Below the pieces are notes generated by a model, which worked only from the letters and a program-made list of their open reading frames with translations, did not search any database and had not been told where the DNA came from. From an uncultured Bacteroidales bacterium (lineage in GTDB: Bacteria; Bacteroidota; Bacteroidia; Bacteroidales; UBA932), in NCBI GenBank assembly GCA_944326305.1, contig CALVDL010000015.1, forward strand, positions 1 through 64,000: a stretch of DNA of 64,000 nt. The letters are read 5' to 3'. The position numbers and the translations under genes were made by a program. Every line of letters starts with the position of its first letter. The stretch's first letter is position 1. Positions 55,948-64,000 of the stretch are shown one piece after another.

Positions 55948-57336
55948 CTACCACGACTGTCTCCGTCCGTTTATCCCGAATCCACCGCCCTTTGACTTCT
56001 TCTCGAGCCTGAATTCAACAGGCAGGGTCATAGAACAGCTCACTTTCTGTCCGTTGACCCGGGCCGGGCGCCATTTCGGTGACGCACTTATGACCTTGAC
56101 CGCCTCCGCATCGAGCAGGGGATCCACACTCTTTACCACCTCCACATCACGCACTTTGCCGTCCTTGTCTATCACGAAATTCACCTGTACCGTTCCCTGA
56201 ATACCGTCCCTGACAGCCTCCGCCGGATATTTCAGATACGGATATACCCACTTGGCAAGAAACTGGCGGGGATCCGGACTGTTCAGAAAAGCAGGCTTGA
56301 AATCGCATTCATAATAAGGAATGACATCATCTCTCTGAGGCATCTTCTCGACATTGTCCTCCTCCGGAAGGAAGGATATACCGTCATCGGTATTGGCCAC
56401 GTTGACAGTAAAATTGTAAATGTACTCCAGTTCACGCTCCATCATACCGTAGTCGATTATATCCCCTGTATCCTTAGGGGTATTGTGCTGCGGATACTGG
56501 CCCGTCGTAAAGAACACGGCCGGGATTTCTGCGGAGTAGAATGCCCTGTGGTCAGACGGATAAGGCTCATAGGCCACCACTTCCGGATGGACAGGCTGAA
56601 GTTCTGAAGCCATCGAGGCAAGGATTGAATTCAGGTCCGAATTGGAAGCCGTGTAGGCATAGAAACCGTCATCCCCGGTCCCGAGCATATCAAGATTTAT
56701 CATGACATCGATGGCGTCCGTATCCGAAAAAGAGCGGTTAAGAAAATACCATGCCCCGGCAAAAGTCTCTGAAGATGCTCCCAGTCCGACGAAAATCACC
56801 GAACGCCTGAACAGTATGGAATTCGTGGAAACCATCCTGGCCAGCTCAATCATCATAGCAAGTCCGGAGGCGTTGCCGTTGGCCCCATAATATATCTGCT
56901 CCTGCAATTCACCGTTGACGGTCATCTCATTCGTACCGAGGTTATCGAGCCTCGCCCCTATCACGACATACCTGTTCCGCAGATGCGTGTCATATCCCTG
57001 TACGAAACCGATTACGTTCCTGGAGGTCAATGTGTCACCGGAGGCCTGCGAAATGCCGAACTCGTCACCGTTTTCAGGGCATAGCATTTCCACTCCGTAA
57101 TTTTTCAGGGCATCGAAAAGGTATTCGGCAGCCGCCTTCTCACCGTCGGAACCGGCCTTGCGCCCACGGTTTTCTGCAGAGGCGATTTCAGCGACATGAC
57201 GGCGCATGGAGGCGGCCGTCTCGCTGTCGTACAGTCCGGAATAACCTCCGTCAGTCCTGTACTGCGCTTCAGAACGAAGCGGACATAAAGCCATTATGGT
57301 GACAATGGCCAGAATTATATATACGTTCCTATCCAT
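55948..57336 (-). CDS. M28-fold pseudopeptidase fused to a TonB C-terminal domain
   Basis: A 462-residue exported protein (signal MDRNVYIILAIVTIMALCPLRSEA). Residues about 45-310 have the M28 zinc-aminopeptidase fold. Compared with the family pattern GAHYD / GADDNASG / AEEQG / NLDM / HTPxDT, it reads GARLD (His to Arg129), GANGNASG (Asp to Gly154) and ASSET (both Glu to Ser188-189). Only NLDM (Asp216) and HNTPKDT (His284) are kept. Two-zinc catalysis therefore looks lost. Residues about 365-450 form a TonB_C domain (YPAEAVRDGIQGTVQVNFVIDKDG). It may have become a binding or scaffold protein in the periplasm. The SPOR lipoprotein gene is 5 nt upstream. Confidence 0.85.
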   Translation of the reverse strand: MDRNVYIILAIVTIMALCPLRSEAQYRTDGGYSGLYDSETAASMRRHVAEIASAENRGRKAGSDGEKAAAEYLFDALKNYGVEMLCPENGDEFGISQASGDTLTSRNVIGFVQGYDTHLRNRYVVIGARLDNLGTNEMTVNGELQEQIYYGANGNASGLAMMIELARMVSTNSILFRRSVIFVGLGASSETFAGAWYFLNRSFSDTDAIDVMINLDMLGTGDDGFYAYTASNSDLNSILASMASELQPVHPEVVAYEPYPSDHRAFYSAEIPAVFFTTGQYPQHNTPKDTGDIIDYGMMERELEYIYNFTVNVANTDDGISFLPEEDNVEKMPQRDDVIPYYECDFKPAFLNSPDPRQFLAKWVYPYLKYPAEAVRDGIQGTVQVNFVIDKDGKVRDVEVVKSVDPLLDAEAVKVISASPKWRPARVNGQKVSCSMTLPVEFRLEKKSKGGGFGINGRRQSW

Positions 57337-57341
57337 TTATG

Positions 57342-57857
57342 TCAGTTATTTACCAAAATCCAGACATCATCAGGGCAGAATCCCTCTTTCTTCACCTGCT
57401 TGAGCGACTGGAATACATGCAGGAGATCATTGGCCGGAGCTATTCCTATGGCGTTGAAGCCGTTCCTGAAGTTTATGAGTACCGGGCTGTAGCCCGCCTC
57501 CCTGACCACAGTCAGCAGCGACTCGGCGTTTGCCCTGTCCTTGAACGCACCTACAACTATATAATACATGTAATCAAGCCTTGTGGTGAAGAGGCCCCCT
57601 ATTTCAGACGGGTTCAGGATAGTCCCGTGCAGCTGCCTTATGGAGTCCAGGACTGCAATCGAGTCATTCAGGGCCTTTTCCACCCTTTTGAGGGAATCGA
57701 TACGGGCCAGATGCTCTGTCTCCTGGCGGAGGAGCTGCTCCACCTTGATCTGCTCGAGTTCTTTCGCCGTAGGCCTGCCGGCAAGACGGCGGAACATATC
57801 GCACCCGCCAAGGGACAGGAGCGAAATGGCAGACAAGAGCAATAAAAACTTTTTCAT
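57342..57857 (-). CDS. SPOR-domain lipoprotein with coiled coil
   Basis: A 171-residue lipoprotein (MKKFLLLLSAISLLSLGGC, Cys at 19). A charged helical stretch (about 35-85) probably forms a coiled coil, and a C-terminal SPOR-like domain (about 97-165; YYIVVGAFKDRANAESLLTV) is expected to bind denuded peptidoglycan at division sites. The start at 57857 is preferred over 57911 because the promoter -7 box and predicted transcript start fall between them and the signal peptide begins there. It heads a minus-strand unit with the M28-like gene, leuS and yitT. Confidence 0.85.
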   Translation of the reverse strand: MKKFLLLLSAISLLSLGGCDMFRRLAGRPTAKELEQIKVEQLLRQETEHLARIDSLKRVEKALNDSIAVLDSIRQLHGTILNPSEIGGLFTTRLDYMYYIVVGAFKDRANAESLLTVVREAGYSPVLINFRNGFNAIGIAPANDLLHVFQSLKQVKKEGFCPDDVWILVNN

Positions 57858-57881
57858 GTACTTTTCTCTATAGCATAGGCG

Positions 57882-57912
57882 CAAATTTAACCAAATAATC
57901 AACCTCGGCAAA
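57882..57912 (-). promoter_or_regulatory. Bacteroidetes promoter for the SPOR-M28-leuS-yitT unit
   Basis: Minus-strand TTTG (57909-57912), 19 nt, TAAATTTG (57882-57889): a full consensus match, with the box 24 nt before the lipoprotein ATG at 57857. Confidence 0.75.
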
Positions 57913-57920
57913 ATAAATGT

Positions 57921-57928
57921 TATATTTG
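57921..57928 (+). promoter_or_regulatory. -7 box abutting the capA-like start codon
   Basis: TATATTTG ends one base before the ATG at 57930. Transcription from it would start at or after the first codons, so the message would be leaderless or the true start lies further in. The box lies 9 nt beyond the -33 element of the divergent lipoprotein promoter. No -33 TTTG is seen for this direction. Confidence 0.35.
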
Positions 57929-57929
57929 C

Positions 57930-59138
57930 ATGATGGACTTTTTAAAAACAGCTGCTCTGACAGTTACCGCCTTTTCCATGGCGACGGCGGGGTTCCCGTG
58001 CCTTGGACAGAAGATCGATGACGCAGCCATATTCAGGCGGATCCACCGGGACATGAAAGCTGTAGTCCACGGTCCGGACACCGCGTCCATCGTTTTTCTC
58101 GGGGACGTTATGCTGCACGATGCGCAGATCAGGAACGCATCGGAAAAGTACATGAATTCAGGAAAGACGGATACCAACTCGCACTATTCTTTCGATTTCA
58201 GCCAATATTTTTCTGATATACAGGAATATATATCAGAAGCCGACATAGCGGTCGCCAATATGGAATTCACCCTCGGGGGACCGCCGTTCTCCGGTTACCC
58301 GGCCTTCAGTTCTCCTGACGGCTATGCAGAATATATGGCCGGGTGTGGAATAGACGTATTCCTCACTGCCAACAACCATATCCTCGACAAAGGCCCCTCA
58401 GGGGCGGAACGCACTATCGGTGTCTATGAAAACCTCCAGAAGAGATACGGGACAAGATACACCGGTTCGGCATGCAGCCAGGCCGGCTTCGAGGAGCACA
58501 ACCCGCTCATGATAGACATAACCGGCGTCAGGGCCGCGTTCATCAATTTTACATACGGGACAAATATCCATCCATCCGCCGGATACCCGAAGGTGAACCG
58601 TACAGACAGGGAGCAGCTGCTCCTCCAGATGCAGAGGGCAGAAGAATCAGGGGCCGACATTGTAATAGCCCTCCCCCACTGGGGAGAGGAATACTCCCTT
58701 GCCCACTCAGGGCAGCAGCTATCTACAGCTGCATGGCTGGCGGAAAACGGGGCCGACATCATTATTGGCTCGCACCCGCATGTAGTCCAGGACAGTACCG
58801 TGATCAATGTGCGTCAAGGCCGTTTCGCAGGGAAAAAAGTTCCTGTGATATTCTCTTTAGGCAACGCTATTTCCAATATGAGCGCCCCGAACACGCAGAT
58901 CGGACTCATGGTCATGGTAAAGGCAGTCAAGCACATGAACGGGAAGACAGAGCTCCTCCCGATAGAATTCACCTACCTGTGGAGTTCCCTGCCGGGAAGG
59001 CTCAAAGACACGCACTGTACCATTCCCGTAAAAGAATATATCGGAAGCAGGAAACGCTGGCTTATGCCATATGAATATGACAAAATGGTGGATTCGTATA
59101 TAAGAGTAAAGACAGAGACAGGAATAAAAGATTTTTAA
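57930..59138 (+). CDS. CapA-family protein (poly-gamma-glutamate synthesis type metallophosphatase fold)
   Basis: A 402-residue exported protein with a short N-terminal signal (FLKTAALTVTAFSMATAGF). The PGA_cap/CapA domain shows GDVMLHD near residue 70, ANNHILDKG near 150, PHWGEEYS near 248, GSHPHVVQ near 275, and FSLGNAISN. These correspond to the calcineurin-like metal ligands. CapA proteins act in capsule or poly-glutamate export in some bacteria; their reaction is not settled. No other capsule genes are here. The phoH gene follows after 4 nt, so they are probably co-transcribed. Confidence 0.88.
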   Translation: MMDFLKTAALTVTAFSMATAGFPCLGQKIDDAAIFRRIHRDMKAVVHGPDTASIVFLGDVMLHDAQIRNASEKYMNSGKTDTNSHYSFDFSQYFSDIQEYISEADIAVANMEFTLGGPPFSGYPAFSSPDGYAEYMAGCGIDVFLTANNHILDKGPSGAERTIGVYENLQKRYGTRYTGSACSQAGFEEHNPLMIDITGVRAAFINFTYGTNIHPSAGYPKVNRTDREQLLLQMQRAEESGADIVIALPHWGEEYSLAHSGQQLSTAAWLAENGADIIIGSHPHVVQDSTVINVRQGRFAGKKVPVIFSLGNAISNMSAPNTQIGLMVMVKAVKHMNGKTELLPIEFTYLWSSLPGRLKDTHCTIPVKEYIGSRKRWLMPYEYDKMVDSYIRVKTETGIKDF

Positions 59139-59142
59139 ATAA

Positions 59143-60108
59143 ATGAGCGAACAGAAAATAAAACAAACGATTACACTCGAGGCCGTCGACCCGGTGGAAA
59201 TTTTCGGGCCCGGGAACAGGATACTTGCAGCCCTTTGCGGCTATTTTCCCGAGCTCAAAATAGTGGCAAGAGGCAATGACATCATCCTGGAGGGCAGCAG
59301 GCAGGACATCGATACCTTCTCTTCAAAGCTCGACATGCTTAAAGAAAGAAGAAAGCACAAGATGAACCTTACCCCTTATGATGTCGAAGACATATTCGAC
59401 GGAGAGTCCCCGAATGAAAAGTACAGGCTTTCTGGAGACGCGACCATCGTCTACGGAATAGACGGGAAACCGATCAGGGCCAGGAACCGTACACAGCAGG
59501 AAATGGTAACCGCATACTTCGAAAACGACCTTATCTTCGCCGTGGGGCCGGCTGGCACAGGAAAGACCTATATCGCCATTGCGCTTGCTGTAAGGGCACT
59601 GAAGAACCGGGAGATAAGGCGCATCATACTGACACGTCCGGCAGTGGAGGCGGGAGAACGCCTCGGCTTCCTGCCAGGAGACCTGAAAGACAAGCTCGAC
59701 CCGTACCTGCAGCCGCTTTATGACGCCCTCGGGGATATGATCCCGCCGAGAAGGCTCCAGGAATTCATGTCCGACGGCATCATCCAGATCGCCCCTCTCG
59801 CCTATATGAGAGGCCGCACCCTTGACCGGGCCTGTGTAATACTTGACGAGGCGCAGAACACAAACCTCGGACAGCTTAAAATGTTTCTCACCAGGATGGG
59901 ATGCGACGCGAAGTTCATCGTGACAGGAGACGCAAGCCAGGTGGACCTTCCGCACAAAGAGGACTCCGGACTGCTTAAAGGGATTGAGCTTACCAGGGAT
60001 ATAAAAGGGATTGCCAGGATCTTCTTCAGGAAAGAAGACATTGTGCGCCATCCGCTGGTCAGCAAAATTGTGCATGCATTCGATTCAGCAGAAGACAACG
60101 GCAAATAA
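59143..60108 (+). CDS. phoH: PhoH-family ATPase
   Basis: A 321-residue cytoplasmic P-loop ATPase. An N-terminal KH-like segment (about 1-100) is followed by Walker A VGPAGTGKTYIA near residue 131, RPAVEAGERLGFLPGDL, Walker B VILDEAQN near 230, and TGDASQVDLP. PhoH/YbeZ proteins are thought to act in RNA metabolism with YbeY. It lies 4 nt after the CapA-like gene and ends at a strong palindromic terminator. Confidence 0.93.
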   Translation: MSEQKIKQTITLEAVDPVEIFGPGNRILAALCGYFPELKIVARGNDIILEGSRQDIDTFSSKLDMLKERRKHKMNLTPYDVEDIFDGESPNEKYRLSGDATIVYGIDGKPIRARNRTQQEMVTAYFENDLIFAVGPAGTGKTYIAIALAVRALKNREIRRIILTRPAVEAGERLGFLPGDLKDKLDPYLQPLYDALGDMIPPRRLQEFMSDGIIQIAPLAYMRGRTLDRACVILDEAQNTNLGQLKMFLTRMGCDAKFIVTGDASQVDLPHKEDSGLLKGIELTRDIKGIARIFFRKEDIVRHPLVSKIVHAFDSAEDNGK

Positions 60109-60114
60109 ATAAAA

Positions 60115-60146
60115 AATCAGGGATTAAGAATTCTTAATCCCTGATT
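60115..60146. terminator. Perfect 32-bp palindrome, bidirectional terminator
   Basis: AATCAGGGATTAAGAA followed directly by its exact reverse complement. An A run lies to the left and T-rich sequence to the right, between convergent phoH and the TPR gene. A hairpin would close with a small EcoRI-type (GAATTC) centre. Confidence 0.85.
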
Positions 60147-60172
60147 TGAATTTCTGCTGATCCTGTTTTCAA

Positions 60173-61492
60173 TTAAAGAGGATTTCCGGTCGAAACGACT
60201 TCGTCATATTTCTCGTACTTTGTCTGATAATCAGCGTCCTGGTCGCGGAAACGGTAGTAGATATTCTTCAGATATTCTGCGATATTGACCTTGATTTCAT
60301 TATTCTTGGAAATAGCGTATGCCTTTTCGAATGGCTCAATTGCATTCTTGAGTGCAGTCTCAAAATCTTTAACCAGAGCCTCGTATTTTGCATCATCGAG
60401 TTCCTCCTGGGCTTTTGTCTGGAGGTCAAGAGCCTGATTGTAGTAAAGGATTCCGATACCAATAAATCCATATTCGTAATTAGGGTCAACCTTGTTGGCC
60501 TCCTCATATGCTGCAACAGCTTCCTCAGTCTGTCCGAGCTGGTTATGGATATTACCCTCGACATAATAGAGGGAAGCGTTATTCGGCTCATTTTTCTTCG
60601 CCTCGTCAAGAAGGGCGAACAGGCGGTCGGTATTGTCACCGCTTTCTATGTAGAAGTTGATGAGGCCGATGAGAATACTCTGGCTCTGAGGGAATGCCTT
60701 GAACCCTTCTTCAAGGGTGTTCTTTGCATTCTCCTTGTCACCGAGTTTTGAATAGCAGTCTGAAAGTTTGGCAAAGACCTCACCATCCTCATAATACTTG
60801 GCATCAACACATTTCTTGAAGTATGTTACGGCAGACGCATAGTCCTGGAGGGACCAGGAAGTGAAACCGGCATTATAGGTAGCTGTAGTGTCTATAGCAC
60901 TGACAGGTGCCGTTTCAGATGCGGCAGAAGCGGCGCTGAAGCATGCGTTGGCTGCCTTGAGGTCACCAAGCATATATTTTGTCATGCCCTCGTCCAGATA
61001 TTTTGCGGCAACGTTCTTGATACCGGCAATGACATCCTTGTCCTTTGAATGTTTTACATCCACTTCATAAGCCTTCTTGTAGGCGTCGAGTGCTTTTGCA
61101 AGAGCATCGTCATAGACAGGCTTTGTAACCTCTATCATAGAGAGCACACCTGCTGCATTGAAATAAAAGTTCTTTTCAGGATACACTTCTTTGGTGAAAG
61201 TCTCGCCCATGAGTTCTACAGTCTCTGTGGATGAAGGCTTTTCAGCCCCCATGATAAGGGTAAGCTCCTGTTTTCCCGCACCTACCCACGCATTTCCGTA
61301 TGGAGATGTATAGGCGTCAATATAGGTGTCACCCACCTTGAGCCATGTAGCAGGCTTGGTTGCCTTTTTAGGATTCTGGGCAGCTGCTTCTGCAGCCTCT
61401 ACAGCTTTCTTTGAATCTGCAGCCGACTTGACCTGCGCCCCGGCCACCTGTACTGACAGGATCACAGCCAAAGCAATAAGAATTTTCTTCAT
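60173..61492 (-). CDS. Exported tetratricopeptide-repeat protein
   Basis: A 439-residue protein with signal peptide MKKILIALAVILSVQVAGAQ and an alanine-rich region, then a beta-like segment (about 45-115). At least six TPR units follow (about 125-430; for example EVFAKLSDCYSKLGDKENAKNTLEEGFKAFP and ASLYYVEGNIHNQLGQTEEAVAAYEEANKVDPN). It is expected to be periplasmic and to scaffold protein contacts; no enzymatic motif is visible. It lies 9 nt downstream of gyrA on the same strand and may be read from the gyrA transcript. Confidence 0.88.
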   Translation of the reverse strand: MKKILIALAVILSVQVAGAQVKSAADSKKAVEAAEAAAQNPKKATKPATWLKVGDTYIDAYTSPYGNAWVGAGKQELTLIMGAEKPSSTETVELMGETFTKEVYPEKNFYFNAAGVLSMIEVTKPVYDDALAKALDAYKKAYEVDVKHSKDKDVIAGIKNVAAKYLDEGMTKYMLGDLKAANACFSAASAASETAPVSAIDTTATYNAGFTSWSLQDYASAVTYFKKCVDAKYYEDGEVFAKLSDCYSKLGDKENAKNTLEEGFKAFPQSQSILIGLINFYIESGDNTDRLFALLDEAKKNEPNNASLYYVEGNIHNQLGQTEEAVAAYEEANKVDPNYEYGFIGIGILYYNQALDLQTKAQEELDDAKYEALVKDFETALKNAIEPFEKAYAISKNNEIKVNIAEYLKNIYYRFRDQDADYQTKYEKYDEVVSTGNPL

Positions 61493-61501
61493 GATAAAAT
61501 G

Positions 61502-64000
61502 TTATTGGATTTGATTATTATTTTCTGCATTGTCATTGTTCTCGTCGTCATCATTCTTGCTGACGGCGGAAACCGCCGCAATGGCATCCCCGTCCTTTAT
61601 ATTTATGAGACGTACGCCCTGTGTCGCCCTTCCGGCCACCCTGATATCGGAAACAGCCATCCTGATCGTAAGCCCGGAACGTGTGATGATCATCAGGTCA
61701 TTTTCGTCAGTAACACTCTTGAGCGCTATCAGGTCGCCTGTCTTGTCCGTAATGTTCAAGGTCTTTACTCCTTTTCCGCCCCTGTTGGTGATCCTGTATT
61801 CGTCTATACCGGATCTCTTGCCGAATCCATGTTCGCTCACAACAAGGATATTACGGGTCGCGGCATCCTCTGCTCCCGGGTCGAAGCATACCATTCCTAT
61901 GACTTCATCATCAGAATCGATATTGATACCCCTCACGCCGGAAGCGGTCCTCCCCAATGGACGGGCGTCGGTCTCGTCGAATCTCACGCAGCGGCCTTTT
62001 CTCCCTGCCAGAAGTATCTGGCACCGGCCGTTTGTCATGGACGCCTCCAGAAGCTCATCCCCGTCCCTGACGGTAATGGCATTGACGCCGTTTGTCCTCG
62101 GCCTTGAATAGGCCTCGAGGGATGTCTTCTTGATTATACCTCTCTTTGTTGCGAGAACGATGTAATTGTTGTTCACATAGTCGGGATCCCTGAGGTCCTT
62201 GACATTTATATATGCCTTCACCTTGTCATCCGCCTCTATGTTTATGATGTTCTGGAGCGCACGCCCTTTGGAGGCCCTTGAACCTTCCGGAATCTCATAG
62301 ACCTTCAGCCAGAAACATCTGCCGCTCTGGGTAAAGAGCAGCATGGTGCTGTGCATGTTGGCCACATATATGTGCTCTATGAAGTCCTCGTCCCTTGTGG
62401 TGCTTCCCTTTATTCCTACGCCGCCCCTGTTCTGGGTGCGGTATTCTGCAAGCGGGGTCCTCTTGATGTACCCCAGATGAGAAATGGTAATGACCACATC
62501 GTCATCAGGATAGAAGTCCTCAGGATTGAATTCCTCGGCAGAAAGCGCTATCTCGGTACGTCTCGCATCCCCGTACTTGGCCTTGAGCTCCATGGTCTCC
62601 TGCTTGACAACCTCCATCTGCTTGTCGTAGCTCGAGAGGACCTCCTCGCAATAGTGGATGAATTTCATCAGTTCATCATATTCCGCCTGAAGCTTTTCAC
62701 GCTCAAGACCTGTAAGCTGCCGCAGACGCATCTCGACGATAGCTGTAGCCTGCGGATCAGAGAAGTCGAACCTGGACATGAGCTCGGCCTTGGCCTCGTC
62801 GACAGTCTTTGACCCTCTGATTATCCTGATTATCTCGTCTATTACATCGAGGGCCTTCAGGAGCCCTTCGAGGATATGTGCACGTTTCTGTGCCTTGTCA
62901 AGGTCGAATTTCGTCCTGCGCACTATGACATCATGCCTGTGCTTCACGAAATACTTGATGAGGTCCCTGAGGTTCAGGAGCCTCGGCCTGCCTCCGACAA
63001 GGGCCACATTGTTTACGGAGAAGCTGGACTGGAGCGGGGTGTACTTGTAAAGCATGTTCAGGACGACATTGGCGTTCGCCCCCATTTTCAGTTTTATGAC
63101 GACCCTCACACCCTTTCTGGTGGTTTCGTCATTGACATAGGCGATTCCCTCGATCTTCTTGTTCTCTACCAGCTCTGCGATCTTCTCGATCATCTCCCTC
63201 TTGTTCACCATATAAGGGATTTCCGTGACCACGATGGTCTCCCTCCCCGACTCGCTCACCTCAATTTCCGTCTTGGACCGTATCACAATCCTGCCGCGCC
63301 CGGTCTCGAAAGCATCCCTTATGCCCTGTGTCCCCTGGATTATACCACCTGTAGGGAAGTCCGGCCCCTTTATATAATGCATCAGCTCCTCGACAGAAAT
63401 CTCGGGGTTGTCGATATAGGCGCATATGGCGTCGCAGCACTCCGACATGTTGTGCGGAGCCATATTGGTGGCCATGCCCACTGCAATCCCGGAGGATCCG
63501 TTAAGAAGGAGAAGCGGGGCTTTGGTAGGAAGGACCGTAGGCTCCTGAAGGGTGTCGTCGAAGTTGTTGGCCATATCCACCGTATCCTTGTCCAGGTCAG
63601 CCAGGACCTCGTCGGACAGCCTGGTGAGCTTCGCCTCCGTATATCGCATTGCGGCCACCGGGTCACCGTCCATGGAGCCGAAGTTACCCTGTCCGAACAC
63701 CAGAGGATATCTCATACTCCAGAACTGGGCCATCCTGACCATCGCGTCGTAGACGCTGGAATCCCCATGGGGATGATACTTACCGAGCACCTCACCCACG
63801 ATCCTGGCCGATTTCTTAGTCTGCCCGGAATAGCCGAGCCCGAGCCCCTCCATGCCGAACAGCACTCTCCTGTGCACCGGTTTCAGACCGTCCCGCACAT
63901 CAGGCAGAGCCCTCGAAACTATCACCGACATAGAATAGTCTATATACGCGCTGCGCATCTGCTTGTCGATGTTGACAGTCTCGATCCTGCCTGTCTTTAC
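61502..64000 (-). CDS. gyrA: DNA gyrase subunit A (5' end beyond window)
   Basis: 832 codons are visible. The frame stays open 14 codons upstream of the first ATG (63958) to the edge, and family alignment ([28 protein letters not shown]) shows the real N-terminus lies outside. The catalytic Tyr is in [12 protein letters not shown]. The quinolone-determining region reads [10 protein letters not shown], with Ser and Asp at the E. coli 83 and 87 positions, so no classical resistance change. The C-terminal beta-pinwheel has the NRGGKG gyrase-box-like turn and ends in an Asp/Asn-rich tail. It supercoils DNA together with GyrB. Confidence 0.95.
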   Translation of the reverse strand, partial: VKTGRIETVNIDKQMRSAYIDYSMSVIVSRALPDVRDGLKPVHRRVLFGMEGLGLGYSGQTKKSARIVGEVLGKYHPHGDSSVYDAMVRMAQFWSMRYPLVFGQGNFGSMDGDPVAAMRYTEAKLTRLSDEVLADLDKDTVDMANNFDDTLQEPTVLPTKAPLLLLNGSSGIAVGMATNMAPHNMSECCDAICAYIDNPEISVEELMHYIKGPDFPTGGIIQGTQGIRDAFETGRGRIVIRSKTEIEVSESGRETIVVTEIPYMVNKREMIEKIAELVENKKIEGIAYVNDETTRKGVRVVIKLKMGANANVVLNMLYKYTPLQSSFSVNNVALVGGRPRLLNLRDLIKYFVKHRHDVIVRRTKFDLDKAQKRAHILEGLLKALDVIDEIIRIIRGSKTVDEAKAELMSRFDFSDPQATAIVEMRLRQLTGLEREKLQAEYDELMKFIHYCEEVLSSYDKQMEVVKQETMELKAKYGDARRTEIALSAEEFNPEDFYPDDDVVITISHLGYIKRTPLAEYRTQNRGGVGIKGSTTRDEDFIEHIYVANMHSTMLLFTQSGRCFWLKVYEIPEGSRASKGRALQNIINIEADDKVKAYINVKDLRDPDYVNNNYIVLATKRGIIKKTSLEAYSRPRTNGVNAITVRDGDELLEASMTNGRCQILLAGRKGRCVRFDETDARPLGRTASGVRGINIDSDDEVIGMVCFDPGAEDAATRNILVVSEHGFGKRSGIDEYRITNRGGKGVKTLNITDKTGDLIALKSVTDENDLMIITRSGLTIRMAVSDIRVAGRATQGVRLINIKDGDAIAAVSAVSKNDDDENNDNAENNNQIQ

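Noticed and set aside
61502..63958. parC instead of gyrA
   Set aside because: A gyrase-box-like NRGGKG turn and overall gyrase-like C-terminal blades favour gyrA, and no parE is adjacent.

Overview
The window reads as a chromosomal segment of a gut-type Bacteroidales bacterium. A SusC/SusD pair, BACON-domain lipoprotein, P. gingivalis-type fimbrillins, an anaerobic sulfatase-maturase homologue and DUF5106-like thioredoxin proteins all point there. Several intergenic regions carry the Bacteroidetes promoter pattern TTTG-N19/20-TAnnTTTG, and Shine-Dalgarno sites are scarce. The base composition looks moderate, near half GC by eye, with the SusC/D region more AT-rich. Genus cannot be fixed from the sequence. 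I see no rRNA, tRNA, CRISPR array, prophage or insertion sequence.

Layout. 1-1.1 kb: a hipB regulator followed by a wrecked hipA toxin gene. 1.4-3.3 kb: an ABC-F ATPase. 3.3-8.2 kb (minus): a radical-SAM sulfatase-maturase homologue and a GH38 alpha-mannosidase. 8.35-10.4 kb (minus): HU, a 30-residue mS38/AURKAIP1-like ribosomal miniprotein, and RNase G/E. 10.5-10.7 kb: two copies of a 70-bp imperfect palindrome with a promoter built in; a third copy sits at 17.67 kb. 10.8-15.9 kb: lon-ung-coaD-double thioredoxin protein, tightly coupled. Then lnt (minus), a LysE exporter, a DUF362 ferredoxin-like protein, and a PASTA protein with RluD.

21.7-35.4 kb (minus) is the accessory heart. It contains a calcineurin-like phosphoesterase fused to a glycerophosphodiester phosphodiesterase, an Rpn-type PD-(D/E)XK nuclease, and an operon running phosphoesterase lipoprotein -> SusC -> SusD -> BACON/DUF5689 lipoprotein. 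There is no glycosidase in it. It looks like an outer-membrane uptake system for a phosphorylated substrate, which is inference.

35.7-42.4 kb: a large AsmA-like protein, a lone DUF47 (PhoU-like) protein, and a two-gene fimbrillin-like lipoprotein operon. 42.4-64 kb: mostly housekeeping (uvrA, bactofilin, secA, ettA, leuS, phoH, gyrA), interleaved with an AraC-type membrane regulator, YitT, CapA, a TPR protein, and a SPOR lipoprotein paired with an M28-fold protein. That M28 protein has lost most of its metal ligands and is fused to a TonB C-terminal domain. gyrA runs off the right edge of the window.
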